Shown here one piece after another: positions 37,266 through 46,725 of a DNA stretch of 64,000 nt. Within the stretch, counting starts at the first letter, position 1; each line of letters opens with the position of its first letter. The position numbers were made by a program, and so were the translations under genes. This stretch comes from G963708235 sp963708235. GTDB lineage: Bacteria; Actinomycetota; Acidimicrobiia; Spongiisociales; UBA5794. Below the pieces are notes generated by a model. It was not told the origin of the DNA. It did no database searches and saw only the letters and a program-made list of their open reading frames with translations. Where the stretch lies: positions 2,294,001 to 2,358,000 of the forward strand of contig OY970200.1 in assembly GCA_963708235.1 (NCBI GenBank), given 5' to 3'.

Positions 37266-38069
37266 ATGTATCTTCATCGTCTCTCGCTCGCGCTCATCGG
37301 CCTCTTCGTCGGGGCGCTCACGGTCGGGCTGATACCGCTCGCGGCCACCGCTCCCGCTTCCGCCGACGAAGCCGTCGCCCTCACCTGCTTCCCCCACGCC
37401 CCAGCCGAACTGCGATACAGCGACACCTGGGGGGCGGCTCGTTCCGGTGGACGGGGCCACAAGGGCACCGATCTGATGAGCCCCAAGGGGACCCATGTCC
37501 TCGCCGTCGCCGACGGCGTGGTGACCGGTCTCAAGGACGGCTCGTCGTCCGGTCTCTACGTCCAGCTCGCCCACGAGGGTGGATGGGAGACCTACTACAT
37601 GCATCTCAACAACGACACGCCCGGCACCGACGACGGCCGGGGAGGCGCCGCAACGGCGTACGCTCCCGGGCTGTCGGTCGGCGACACCGTGACCGCCGGT
37701 CAACACATCGGCTACGTCGGGGACAGCGGGAACGCCGAGGGTTCCTCCTCCCACACCCACTTCGAGCTTCACCTCGGCGGGTCGGCGGTCAATCCGTATT
37801 CGTACCTGTTCGCCGTCGAGGCCCACCAGAACGACCTCACCGAACGCATCCTTGCCGCCGCAAGCCTCTCCGGAGACCCGCTCGCATCGGTCCGCGCCCC
37901 CCTGTGGGACGAGGTCACCGCCGGCAACGCCTCGGACTGTCTACCGGAGGCCGCCACCGCCGCCCTCACCCACATCTTCGGAGAAGTCCCCGCCCCACCG
38001 CCATCCGCCGAGCAGTTGACCCCCATCTCAGCCGACCGCCCCTCCCGCGGCGGCGCCGCGCTCGACTGA
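37266..38069 (+). CDS. Secreted M23-family peptidase (LytM/peptidoglycan endopeptidase-like)
   Basis: The 267-residue protein has a signal peptide ending in APASA near residue 33. The M23 zinc-peptidase domain follows: H-x3-D in GRGHKGTDLMSP and H-x-H in SSSHTHFELHLGG, with LAVADGVVTGL between. Such enzymes cleave peptidoglycan cross-bridges or act as EnvC-like regulators; all zinc ligands are present, so activity is likely. The start at ATG 37266 places the signal peptide correctly. It is monocistronic and is followed directly by the repeat array. Confidence 0.88.
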   Translation: MYLHRLSLALIGLFVGALTVGLIPLAATAPASADEAVALTCFPHAPAELRYSDTWGAARSGGRGHKGTDLMSPKGTHVLAVADGVVTGLKDGSSSGLYVQLAHEGGWETYYMHLNNDTPGTDDGRGGAATAYAPGLSVGDTVTAGQHIGYVGDSGNAEGSSSHTHFELHLGGSAVNPYSYLFAVEAHQNDLTERILAAASLSGDPLASVRAPLWDEVTAGNASDCLPEAATAALTHIFGEVPAPPPSAEQLTPISADRPSRGGAALD

Positions 38070-38155
38070 TGTCGCGGTAGGGGGCGGAGCGCAGCGCGGT
38101 CTTCCCCGGGCGACGAGAACGAGGACCCGACCGCCCCCCGGACGCAGGTTCCCTT

Positions 38156-39473
38156 CTGGCCCTCCCCTCCTCGGGAGGAGGGGTGGCTGCGGACGCTTGC
38201 GGACGCAGACGGGGCGGAGCGCGACGGCCTGGACCCGGCCAGGTCGACTTGTCGTGTGCGGTACTTTCGGCGGCGACCCCCCACGCCGCACACCCCAACC
38301 GCCCGGCAGACACACACGACATACTGACCCTCGGGATGTGGACCTCGCACCCCGCCCCACCTCCTCCCAGAACCTCGGAGGCACCCCGCCCCCCAGGGCG
38401 GGGAGGGCCGAAAAGAGCCACGCCTACGCCGCTCGGCCCCATCTGGCCCTCCCCTCCTCGGGAGGAGGGGAGGCTGCGGACGCTTGCGGACACAGACGGG
38501 GCCGAGCGCAGCGTCCTGGACCCGGCCAGGTCGACTTGTCGTGTGCGGTACTTTCGGCGGCGACCCCCACGCCGCACACCCGAACCGCCCGGCAGGCACA
38601 CACGACATACTGACCCTCGGGATGCGGACCTCGCGCCCCGCCCCACCTCCTCCCAGAACCTCGGAGGCACCCCGCCCCCCGGGTCTGTCGATTTACTCGG
38701 TCCGCCGATTTCGGGCCGTTGGGGCACAAGGGTTTTCGGAGCGCCCAGATTGCCGATCCGGAGGTATTCCGACGCTCCCCCCACGGCGGGGAGGGCCGAA
38801 AAGAGCCACGCCTACGCCGCTCGGCCCCGTCTGGCCCTCCCCTCCTCGGGAGGAGGGGTGGCTGCGGACGCTTGCGGGCGCAGACGGGGCGGAGCGCGAC
38901 GTCCTGGGCCCGGCCAGGTCGACTTGTCGTGTGCGGTACTTTCGGCGGCGACCCCCCACGCCGCACACCCCAACCGCCCGGCAGACACACACGACATACT
39001 GACCCTCGGGATGTGGACCTCGCACCCCGCCCCACCTCCTCCCAGAACCTCGGAGGCACCCCGCCCCCCAGGGCGGGGAGGGCCGAAAAGAGCCACGCCT
39101 ACGCCGCTCGGCCCCGTCTGGCCCTCCCCTCCTCGGGAGGAGGGGTGGCTGCGGACGCTTGCGGACGCAGACGGGGCGGAGCGCGACGTCCTGGGCCGGC
39201 CGGTCGTCTTGTCGTGTGCGGTACTTTCGGCGGCGGCTCCCCAACGCCGCACACCCGAACCGCCCGGCAGACACACACGACATACTGACCCTCGGGATGC
39301 GGACCTCGCGCCCCGCCCCACCTCCTCCCAGAACCTCGGAGGCACCCCGCCCCCCAGGGCGGGGAGGGCCGAAAAGGCCGCCCCTACGCCGCTCGGCCCC
39401 ATCTGGCCCTCCCCTCCTCGGGAGGAGGGGTGGCTGCGGACGCTTGCGGACGCAGACGGGGCGGAGCGCGACC
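38156..39473. repeat. Tandem array of ~287-bp hairpin-rich repeats (four full copies and one partial)
   Basis: The marker CTGGCCCTCCCCTCC begins at 38156, 38443, 38831, 39118 and 39403. Spacings are 287, 388, 287 and 285; the second copy carries an extra ~101 bases. Each unit contains a perfect hairpin CCCCTCCTC-GG-GAGGAGGGG (first at 38164-38183), a direct doublet of GCGGACGC, a conserved TGCGGTACTTTCGGCGGCGAC segment, and a second hairpin CCCCGCCC-CCCA-GGGCGGGG (first at 38384-38403). The copies differ by a few substitutions, so they are recent. Long open frames cross the array in several frames because the DNA lacks AT-rich stops; none looks like a protein. Function unknown. Confidence 0.9.
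38681..38782. repeat. ~101-bp insertion inside repeat copy 2
   Basis: In copy 2 the second hairpin is interrupted after GCCCCCC by about 101 bases of lower GC, before CCCCCCACGGCGGGG resumes. The other copies lack it. No target-site duplication or terminal repeat is clear, so it may be an older version of the unit or a small insertion. Confidence 0.7.
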
Positions 39474-39545
39474 TCAATGTCCTCACACTCGCACTGTCCC
39501 CACAAGCCTCTGAATAGGCCTCTCCCGCCTAGGAGCTAGCGGGGA

Positions 39546-41060
39546 TCAGTCGTTGGGGAGGAAGCTGAGGTCGTACTGGGTGTTGGCGCTCCAGATCATC
39601 CAGCCCATGTTGCGTTCCTCGACGGCGCGCTCGACGCCGACGATCTGGGAGGCGTTGAGCTGCCAGGTCTGGATCCAGGGGCGATAGATGGCATGCCCGG
39701 TCAGCCACTCCATCCCGGCGTCCATCGCCATCGAGACGATCTCGACGGGTTGTTCGTTGGGGTTGGCGTACCCGCCCCAGCCGGCGCCGTAGGTGTAGGT
39801 GTAGACCATGGGGCTGAGCACATCGATGACATCGGCGAACGCCTCTGGTCGCTGCCCGATCCCCTCGTCCCAGTCGCTGGTGAGGGTGATGGCGAAGATG
39901 TCGGCGGCGACGGCACACCCCAACGGGTTGAGACGACTGTGCGCCTCCTCGAGGAAGGCCCGGATGGTCGCCACCCGATTCTCCTCGGCGTAGGAGCCGT
40001 CGGTCTGCACCGCCTGGATGTTGCCGTCGGAGGGGAACCTGACGTAGTCGAACTGGATCTCGTCGAAACCGATCTCGCAGGCGTTGACGGCGAGGTCGAG
40101 GGGATACTCCCAGGAGTTCCGATCGGTTGGATCGAGCCAGCGGATGCTCTTGTCGTTGAGCCAGAGGTCGCCGGTGTTCTCGTCGCGGATGGCGATGTCC
40201 GGCTTGGCCCTGGCGAGGAAGTTGTCCTGGAAGGTGGTGACCCGGGTGATCTTGTACAACCCGTGCGCATCCATGTCGGCGATGACCTGCTCGACGTCGT
40301 AGAGGTGGCCGGTGTTGAGGGCGCCGATCTCCGTGACCGTGGGGATGTCGGTCTCGTAGGAGACCCAGCCGGTCTCGTCCTTGGTATCGACGATGAGGGC
40401 GTTGATCTTGGATTCGTCGGCGAGCTGGAGCACCTCGGCCCATGTCGTCGGGTTCGCCGCCTTGTCCCCGCTGACGCGCAGACCGTAGATCTGGCGGGGC
40501 TCCATGGCGATCTCGACGGGACCGGGCTCACCTCCCCAGGCGAGGGTTGCCGGTTCCCAGGCGGGTCGGGCGGCGGTGATGTCCCCGGGAAGCGCCCTGG
40601 TGACCGTGAACACACCCTGGTCGTCGGTGACGGCCTCCTCGCCGTTGAGCGTCACCGTGGTGTGGGGAAGCGGTCGACCATCGGGCCCGACGGCGGTGCC
40701 CTCGAGGATCAGCGGATCGAGGACCACCTGATACGCCCCATCGGTCGCCTCGGGGTAGGCCACGAGACTGACCGCCTCGGCTTCGAAGCCGGGCGCCGAA
40801 GCGGCGATCTCGATCGGGGTGTTCTGCCACTCCAACTCGAAGGTGCCGGCATCGGTGGTGGTGGTCGGGGCCGCACTGTCCACGACCACCTCGGCGCCGG
40901 GAACCGGCGTCATGTCGTCACCGGCGATCACCGTCACCGTGACCACAGGGGCGGGCGGCTCAGGATTGAGTCCGGCCTCGCCTGCAATCAGGACACCGGG
41001 GCCGGCGCAGGCGGTGGTCGCGAGCGCCACGGCAACTATGGATATTGCGGATCTTCGCAT
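39546..41060 (-). CDS. Putative glycoside hydrolase lipoprotein (DUF4015-like) with Ig/carboxypeptidase-regulatory-like repeats
   Basis: The 504-residue protein has a signal sequence with a possible lipobox (ATTAC). Two beta-sandwich regions follow (residues ~40-100 and ~105-165; VTDDQGVFTV and TTDAGTFELEW are carboxypeptidase-regulatory-like). The C-terminal TIM-barrel-like domain has NALIVDTKDETGWVSYETDIP, GFDEIQFDYVRFPSDG and VLSPMVYTYTYGAGWGG. These match the putative glycosidase family PF13200 (DUF4015), whose substrate is not known. The ATG at 41060 is favoured by GGAG five bases before it; a GTG precedes it. It is divergent from the sigma-factor gene by 87 bases. Confidence 0.8.
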   Translation of the reverse strand: MRRSAISIVAVALATTACAGPGVLIAGEAGLNPEPPAPVVTVTVIAGDDMTPVPGAEVVVDSAAPTTTTDAGTFELEWQNTPIEIAASAPGFEAEAVSLVAYPEATDGAYQVVLDPLILEGTAVGPDGRPLPHTTVTLNGEEAVTDDQGVFTVTRALPGDITAARPAWEPATLAWGGEPGPVEIAMEPRQIYGLRVSGDKAANPTTWAEVLQLADESKINALIVDTKDETGWVSYETDIPTVTEIGALNTGHLYDVEQVIADMDAHGLYKITRVTTFQDNFLARAKPDIAIRDENTGDLWLNDKSIRWLDPTDRNSWEYPLDLAVNACEIGFDEIQFDYVRFPSDGNIQAVQTDGSYAEENRVATIRAFLEEAHSRLNPLGCAVAADIFAITLTSDWDEGIGQRPEAFADVIDVLSPMVYTYTYGAGWGGYANPNEQPVEIVSMAMDAGMEWLTGHAIYRPWIQTWQLNASQIVGVERAVEERNMGWMIWSANTQYDLSFLPND

Positions 41061-41147
41061 CACGTCTCCGGCCCGAAGGCGTACCCGGGCGAGTCGATGG
41101 CTGCACCGGAGGTTAGTAACCCGTTGCGAGATACGGAGGGCGGTGAT

Positions 41148-42131
41148 ATGTTCGGGCGACCCTCCCAGGGAAAACGGTTGCGATCAAGGGAGGTCGCGGT
41201 GTCCCGATTCGCCAAGGAAGCAACGGTTTCCGACCCTATCGGCCTCTACCTCGAAGAGGTTTCGACACACACGCTCCTCGATGCCGACGCCGAGGTCCGC
41301 CTGGCCCGGGCCATGGAGGCCGGACGCCGTGCCCAACAGCGGCTCCACGCCGAAGCCGCCACGCTCACCGCACACGAAGTCGCCGAGCTGCAGCAGATCC
41401 TGGAACTCGCCGACGACGCCAAGTCGCAGTTCATCCGGTGCAACCTGCGACTGGTCATCTCGATCGCCAAGCGATACACCGGCCGCGGTCTCGACCTGCT
41501 CGACCTCATCCAGGAGGGCAACCTCGGACTGATCCGGGCGGTCGAGAAGTTCGAGTGGCGTAAGGGGTTCAAGTTCTCGACGTATGCCACCTGGTGGATC
41601 CGCCAGGCGATCACCCGTGGTCTCGGCAACCAGGGTCGGACCATCCGCCTCCCGGTGCACATGGCCGATGTGGTGAGAACGGTTCAGGAAACCGAACTGG
41701 CGTTGCACGAGACACAGCGCCGTCCCCCCACCCCCGCCGAGATCTCCCAGCTGAGTGGGTTGGACGAGGACAAGGTCGTGGTCGCCATGACCGCACCCAC
41801 CGATTGTGTGTCGCTCGACCGACCCGTCGGCGACAACGGAGAGGCCGAACTCGGCGATTTCATCGAGGACGATCAGGCGCTCGACCCGTTCGTGGTGGTC
41901 GCCGAGGGCGCCCGACACGACGAGCTGGTGCGGGCGCTCGGCCTGCTCGAGGAGTCCGAACGGGTGGTGGTGATCCTCCGCTACGGGCTCGAAGGTGACG
42001 CCCCGCGGACCCTCTCCGACGTGGGCAGGAAACTGGGCATCAGCCGCGAGCGGGTCCGCCAGGTGGAGAACCGCGCCCTGTCCAAGTTGCGCCATCCGAG
42101 CTGCGCCTACGATCTGGAGAGCCTGCTCTGA
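41148..42131 (+). CDS. RNA polymerase sigma factor, sigma-70 group 2
   Basis: A 327-residue primary-like sigma factor without the long region 1.1. Region 1.2 starts at DPIGLYLEEVSTHTLL. Region 2 is complete (LIQEGNLGLIRAVEKFEWRKGFKFSTYATWWIRQAI, -10 recognition). Region 3 follows, and region 4.2 has the standard ISRERVRQVENRALSKLR recognition helix. The ATG at 41148 has GGAGG eight bases upstream. It resembles HrdB/SigB-type actinobacterial sigmas, most likely a stress or stationary-phase sigma factor or a second housekeeping-like factor. Confidence 0.9.
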   Translation: MFGRPSQGKRLRSREVAVSRFAKEATVSDPIGLYLEEVSTHTLLDADAEVRLARAMEAGRRAQQRLHAEAATLTAHEVAELQQILELADDAKSQFIRCNLRLVISIAKRYTGRGLDLLDLIQEGNLGLIRAVEKFEWRKGFKFSTYATWWIRQAITRGLGNQGRTIRLPVHMADVVRTVQETELALHETQRRPPTPAEISQLSGLDEDKVVVAMTAPTDCVSLDRPVGDNGEAELGDFIEDDQALDPFVVVAEGARHDELVRALGLLEESERVVVILRYGLEGDAPRTLSDVGRKLGISRERVRQVENRALSKLRHPSCAYDLESLL

Positions 42132-42244
42132 GGCGGTGACCGCTGCCGGGCCGCCCGACACGGCTGGAGCGATCCCGGCCAGTTGGGCACGGCGGCGGCC
42201 ACGCCAGGCGTTGCAGCGGTCGGCAGACCCCTACCATCCCCGTC

Positions 42245-42517
42245 ATGGGATTTCTGCTTGCCCTCGCCATTGCCGCAATCGTGGGTTCGCTCGGCGCCCG
42301 TCTCGGTGGCCGTCAGCCGATGGGGTGCCTGCTCTCGATCGTGATCGGATTGATCGGTGCCATGCTCGGTCGCTGGCTCTCCGAGACCCTCGACATCGGC
42401 GATCCGTGGACCATCACCGCCGGCAACCAGACCTTCCCGGTGTTGTGGTCGATCGTCGGTGCGGCACTCTTCGTGGCGGTCCTCAACCTGATTGGCGGGC
42501 GCGGGCTCCGCAACTGA
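42245..42517 (+). CDS. GlsB/YeaQ/YmgE-family small membrane protein
   Basis: A 90-residue protein with three hydrophobic segments and the family's glycine-rich pattern (GSLGARLGG, GLIGAMLGRWL). Members of this transglycosylase-associated family are linked to envelope stress, but their activity is not defined. TTGCAG at 42211 and TACCAT at 42232 could be a promoter giving a leaderless message. It follows a sigma factor gene in the same direction by 113 bases. Confidence 0.75.
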   Translation: MGFLLALAIAAIVGSLGARLGGRQPMGCLLSIVIGLIGAMLGRWLSETLDIGDPWTITAGNQTFPVLWSIVGAALFVAVLNLIGGRGLRN

Positions 42518-42588
42518 CGGCCGACCGGTGACCGGACGCCGGCCCGAACCGGGTGACCAACGGGGACAAGCCGGGGGCGCATCGGATG

Positions 42589-42618
42589 TTGACCATCGAA
42601 CAGGTGTTCGCCTAGTCT
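42589..42618 (+). promoter_or_regulatory. Promoter with embedded LexA-like box upstream of the radical SAM gene
   Basis: TTGACC (42589-42594) and TAGTCT (42613-42618) are 18 bases apart. Between them lies CGAAC-AGGT-GTTCG (42597-42610), which fits the actinobacterial SOS-box core CGAAC-N4-GTTCG with a leading T. The ATG at 42625 would be at about +1, so the message may be leaderless. LexA control is inferred from the match and its position. Confidence 0.6.
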
Positions 42619-42624
42619 GACCAG

Positions 42625-43641
42625 ATGGCGAGTCAGATCCGGTGGCAGCAGACCGACCTCCCCCAACCCCAACTCAGATTGATCGACACCGCCCACCACC
42701 GGGTCGGTCGCGGCGAGTACCGGGGTCTGGAGTTCTTCGAGGTGGAGGCGAAGCGACTGATCAACACGCTTCCGCCAGGGCCCCTCCCCTTCCGCCACAC
42801 CATCAACGTCTACCGGGGATGCTCGCATGCGTGCACCTACTGCTTCGCCCGACCCACCCACGACTACCTCGGGCTGGACATCGGACGGGATTTCGACACG
42901 AAGATCGTGGTGAAGACCAATGCCGTGGCCAGGGTCCGCTACGAGACGGCACCGCCGCGATGGGCCGGAGAGCCGATCGCCATGGGGACCAACACCGACC
43001 CCTATCAGGCCGCAGAGGGCCGGTACAAGCTCACCCGTGGTGTGATCGAGGTGCTTGCCGAGCGCACCAACCCGTTCTCGATCCTCACCAAGTCCACCTT
43101 GGTGCTGCGGGATCTCGATCTGCTCGCCGATGCGGCACGCACCTCCGATGTGGCCGTCGATTTCTCCATCGGGACGCTGGACGAGGAGGTCTGGCGGCTT
43201 ACCGAACCGGGGACGCCCCACCCGATGCGCCGGATCGAGGCGGTTGCCCGCCTCAACGATGCCGGGGTGCCGACCGGGGTGTTGATGGGGCCGGTGCTCC
43301 CCGGATTGTCGGACGACGAGCCGGGGATCGAGGCGGTGGTGACCGCCGCTCTCGATGCCGGAGCGGTCCGTCTCTCGGCGCTCCTGCTCCATCTCAAGCC
43401 CGGGCTACGCAACCACTATCTGAGCTTTCTCGAGGCCAAACGTCCCGACCTCGTCGAGATGCACCGGCAGCGGTACGCCACCCGCTCCTACGCCGCCAAG
43501 ACCGACCAACGGGAACTCACCGCCATGGTGCGTCGCGGTATCGAGCGTCACGGGGGGCTCCGCCCGGTACCTCGGCCCCGACCCGCTCCACGGCGACCTG
43601 TCACGACATCGCCGCCCGCCCAACTCGATCTCGGGCTCTGA
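42625..43641 (+). CDS. Radical SAM protein, Rv2578c/SplB-like
   Basis: A 338-residue radical SAM enzyme. The 4Fe-4S motif is CSHACTYC near residue 70 (C-x3-C-x2-C), followed by a spore-photoproduct-lyase-like domain with NPFSILTKSTLVLRDLDLL and GVLMGPVLPGLSDDE. Rv2578c-type proteins in actinobacteria have no proven substrate, although family links suggest nucleic-acid repair. The LexA-like box in its promoter is consistent with a DNA damage role. The C-terminus is a Pro/Arg-rich tail. Confidence 0.85.
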   Translation: MASQIRWQQTDLPQPQLRLIDTAHHRVGRGEYRGLEFFEVEAKRLINTLPPGPLPFRHTINVYRGCSHACTYCFARPTHDYLGLDIGRDFDTKIVVKTNAVARVRYETAPPRWAGEPIAMGTNTDPYQAAEGRYKLTRGVIEVLAERTNPFSILTKSTLVLRDLDLLADAARTSDVAVDFSIGTLDEEVWRLTEPGTPHPMRRIEAVARLNDAGVPTGVLMGPVLPGLSDDEPGIEAVVTAALDAGAVRLSALLLHLKPGLRNHYLSFLEAKRPDLVEMHRQRYATRSYAAKTDQRELTAMVRRGIERHGGLRPVPRPRPAPRRPVTTSPPAQLDLGL

Positions 43642-43701
43642 GCCCGGCCGGGCCACCACTCCTGCTGGCCGACCGGCGGATCGGCGACGCCGAGGACCGC
43701 C

Positions 43702-44361
43702 TCAGAAGAGTCGGAGCGTGGACGACTCGATACCGCGGAGCAGGTTGTAGTCGACCTCCTTCCACGCAATGGCGCGATCCTCGGCCAGAGTGCGGGCCTG
43801 GGGTTTGATCTGCTGGGCGACGAAGATCCCCCGCACCGGGGCGAGGCGGGGGTCGCGGCCGAGGAACTCGAGATAGCGGGTGAGCTGCTCGACACCGTCG
43901 ATCTCGCCCCGTCGCTTCACCTCGATGGCCACGGTCTCCCCCGCGGCGGACCGGCACAACAGATCGACGGGGCCGATCGGCGTCGGGTACTCACGTCGGA
44001 TCAGCGCCAGCCCCGGTTCGATCTCCTCGGGGGTCTCGGCAAGCAGCCGTTGCAGCTCCGCCTCGACGCCGTTCTTGGTCAACCCGGGGTCCTCACCCAG
44101 TTCCATGTCCTGCTCGATGAAGACCTCACCGAAGGTGATGGTGAGCCGCTCGCCCTTGGGATTGGTGACCACCCAACGTCCCGCCTCCTCGATCAGATGA
44201 TTCGGGGCATTCATCCAGTTGAGCGGCTTGTAGGCGCCACCGTCGGCATGGATGGCGACACAACCGTCGGCCTTGACCATCACCAGCCGCACCGCCATCG
44301 GGAGGTGGGCGGTGAGACGGCCTTCGTAGTCAACGGCGCACTCGGCGACGACAATTCGCAT
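43702..44361 (-). CDS. nucS: Mismatch-specific endonuclease NucS
   Basis: The 219-residue NucS/EndoMS cleaves both strands at mismatches and underlies the MutS/MutL-independent mismatch repair of actinobacteria. The N-terminal binding domain reads MRIVVAECAVDYEGRLTAHL. The PD-(D/E)xK nuclease core is GPVDLLCRSAAG..VAIEVKRRG, with D, E and K all present. The start at 44361 is the conserved MRIV; a longer frame upstream is not. TAGCCT sits 8 bases before the ATG on this strand and may be the -10 of a leaderless message. The normal beta-clamp-binding C-terminus ends in TLRLF. Confidence 0.92.
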   Translation of the reverse strand: MRIVVAECAVDYEGRLTAHLPMAVRLVMVKADGCVAIHADGGAYKPLNWMNAPNHLIEEAGRWVVTNPKGERLTITFGEVFIEQDMELGEDPGLTKNGVEAELQRLLAETPEEIEPGLALIRREYPTPIGPVDLLCRSAAGETVAIEVKRRGEIDGVEQLTRYLEFLGRDPRLAPVRGIFVAQQIKPQARTLAEDRAIAWKEVDYNLLRGIESSTLRLF

Positions 44362-44549
44362 GGTCAGCGAGGCTAATGCAGTGGCCACCGACGTTCGCCG
44401 TATCCGCCACCGTCGGCGTGGGTGGTCACGGGCGCCCGTGGAGGGACCATCAGCCTTCGCCCCCCCGTCAGCGTCCGATGAGGCGACCGGCGATCTCGCT
44501 GCAACGCCGAGCCGCCGGCGGCGAGCAGACCGGCACTACCGTGGCGAAC

Positions 44550-46201
44550 ATGTCTGTCTCCGCCATCGAACCTCTCCGGGTGCGCCGGTTCCGGGCGCTG
44601 TGGGCGGCGTCGGTGATCTCCAACCTCGGTTCGTTTCTCCAGGCCGTCGCCGCCTCGTGGCTGATGTTGGAGCTGACCGGTTCGCCGCTGTGGGTGGCGG
44701 CGATGACTGCCTCGTCGACCTTGCCGCTGCTGTTCTTTGCCGTTCTCGCCGGTGCACTCGCCGATCTGTTCGACCGCCGCCGGCTGCTGCTGGTGGCCCA
44801 TGTGGTCATGGGTCTGGCGGCCACCTCGATGGCGGTGCTCTACAGCGTGGACCGGCTCAACCCGGGACTGCTGCTCACCCTGGGGCTGGTGCTCGGGACG
44901 GGTCTGGCGTTCAACATGCCGGCATGGCAGGCGTTGGTGCCCGATCTGGTCCCGCGGGGATGGTGGCCTCGGCGGTCGCCCTCAACTCGGTCGCCTTCAA
45001 TGTCGCCAGGGCCGTGGGCCCTGCACTGGGAGGCATCGTGGTTGCGGTGTGGGGCCCGGGCGTCGCCTTTGCGACCAACGCCGTGTCGTTCGTGGCGGTG
45101 ATGGCGGTCATCGCCAGATTCGGCGGCACCTTCCGCACCAATGAACCCAACACCATCAGCGGCGCAATGGCAGGCGGTATCCGCTACGCCCGCTACACAC
45201 CGGCGTTCCGGCTGCTGCTCTTCGTCGCCGCCGGTTTTGCGGTGACATCGGCGGTGCAGCAGGCGGTGCTCCCCAACTTCACCAGGGACGTGCTGGGCGG
45301 TGGTGCGGCGATGTACGGGATCCTGCTCGGAGCGATGGGGCTCGGGGCGTTGGGGGGCGCCTTCACCAGGGCGCCGATCACCGCCAAGCTGGCGGGCAGG
45401 ACGGTGCCGATGTCGATGGTCGCCTTCGGCTTCAGCGGCGTCCTGATGGCCGCGGCGCCAAATGCCGCCCTGGCTGCCGTCGCCATGGCGCTCAGCGGGG
45501 TCTTCTGGGTGTGGACACTGTCGACCCTCAACGCCACCGTCCAGCTTCTGGCCCCGGCCTGGGTGCGGGGCAGGGCGATGAGCCTCTACATGTTGGCCTT
45601 CACCGGGATCCTCCCCCTCGGGTCGATCATCGCCGGCGCCATCGCCGACCTGGGTGGGACACCGGCGGCCATCGCCATCCTCTCCGTGGTGGGGATCATG
45701 TTCGGGGGTGTGGCGGCTCGCCTGCCGCTCCCCTCACTCGACGAGGCGGCCCGGATCGACCACGATGGCGACCTGGTCACCCCGCCTCACCCGGAGGGGA
45801 TCACCGGGAGCCCGGTGATGGTGCTCAACACCTGGGTGATCGACGAGGACGACCTCGACGAATTCCTCGCCGCGATGAACGAACTCCGGATGATGCGGCT
45901 GCGGACCGGCGCCATCCGCTGGCGTCTGTACCGCAACGTCGACGACCCCCACCGGATGACCGAGGTGGTGGTGCTCGCCACCTGGGACGCCCACCTCGCC
46001 CAGCACCGCCGGATGGACAAGGCGGCGTCGGACCTGATCCGTCGTGCCCGCCAACTCGACCAGGCCGGTGGCCCGGTCACCCACCACCTCGCCGCCATCG
46101 ATGTGACCCACCCGGGGCGGCTCCCCGAGTGGAGCGAGCTGTTCCCCACCGATGTGCACGAACAACTCCACGAGACCGACGGCTCCATCCCACTGCGCTG
46201 A
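44550..46201 (+). CDS. MFS transporter with C-terminal monooxygenase-like domain (MFS_3/EntS-like; frameshifted)
   Basis: A major facilitator of the MFS_3 type with about twelve membrane segments. Residues after ~430 form a soluble ABM-like ferredoxin-fold domain (MVLNTWVIDEDDLDEFLAAM ... TEVVVLATWDAHLAQH), as is usual in this family. Frame 1 runs from the ATG at 44550 to DLVPRG at about 44955. The protein then continues in another frame as MVASAVALNSVAFNVARAVGPALGG to 46201. A single missing G in the GGGG run at about 44956 explains the break. Substrate unknown; relatives export siderophores or drugs. Confidence 0.8.
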
Positions 46202-46341
46202 TACCCGGTGGCCGGTGGACGACCGATGCGTCGAATCACGGATCCTGCCCGGGTGCCATGGGCAGTTCGGCCCTATCGGGGGGAACGGTTCCGGATACGG
46301 TGAACAGGACACGACCAACCGCCGCATCGAAGGAGGGGACG

Positions 46342-46725
46342 ATGATCATTCAAGATCTGCTGGGCAACCCGGTGATCTCGTGCGACCCGACGACCACCCT
46401 CATCGAGGCGGCACGTCAGATGTGCAACCACGAGGTTGGGAGCCTGGCGGTCATGCCACACGGCGCCCTTGTCGGTCTGATCACCGAACGGGATCTGATC
46501 CGGGCCATGGCCGAAGGTGTCACTCCGGCGACCGCCGTGGTGGAACCTTGGATGACCTACGAGCCCGACACGGTGGACTCCGACGTCGATGTCGCCGAGG
46601 CGGCCGAGTGGATGCTGGCCACCGGCTATCGCCACCTCCCCGTGCTCGACGGATCCGAGGTGGCGGGAATCGTCAGCATCAAGGATCTTCTCTGGGCGGT
46701 TGCCGGTCAGCAGGCCGGCCACTGA
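46342..46725 (+). CDS. CBS-domain pair protein
   Basis: The 127-residue protein consists of two CBS domains (residues ~5-60 and ~70-125), with GSLAVMPHGALVGLITERDLIRAM in the first and RHLPVLDGSEVAGIVSIKDLL in the second. Such pairs bind adenosine nucleotides and act as sensors; no partner is fused. AGGAGGGG precedes the ATG by four bases, a strong ribosome site. A perfect hairpin starts at its stop codon. Confidence 0.88.
   Translation: MIIQDLLGNPVISCDPTTTLIEAARQMCNHEVGSLAVMPHGALVGLITERDLIRAMAEGVTPATAVVEPWMTYEPDTVDSDVDVAEAAEWMLATGYRHLPVLDGSEVAGIVSIKDLLWAVAGQQAGH

Noticed and set aside
38183..39517. Long open frames (up to 444 codons) across the repeat array on both strands
   Set aside because: They follow the 287-bp repeat, exist in several frames at once, and are Pro/Arg/Ser-rich with no conserved motif. 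They result from GC-rich DNA without stop codons.
39693..41147. Upstream extension of the sigma-factor frame by 485 codons
   Set aside because: It is antisense to the glycosidase-like gene and has no sigma features. The ATG at 41148 with GGAGG is the true start.
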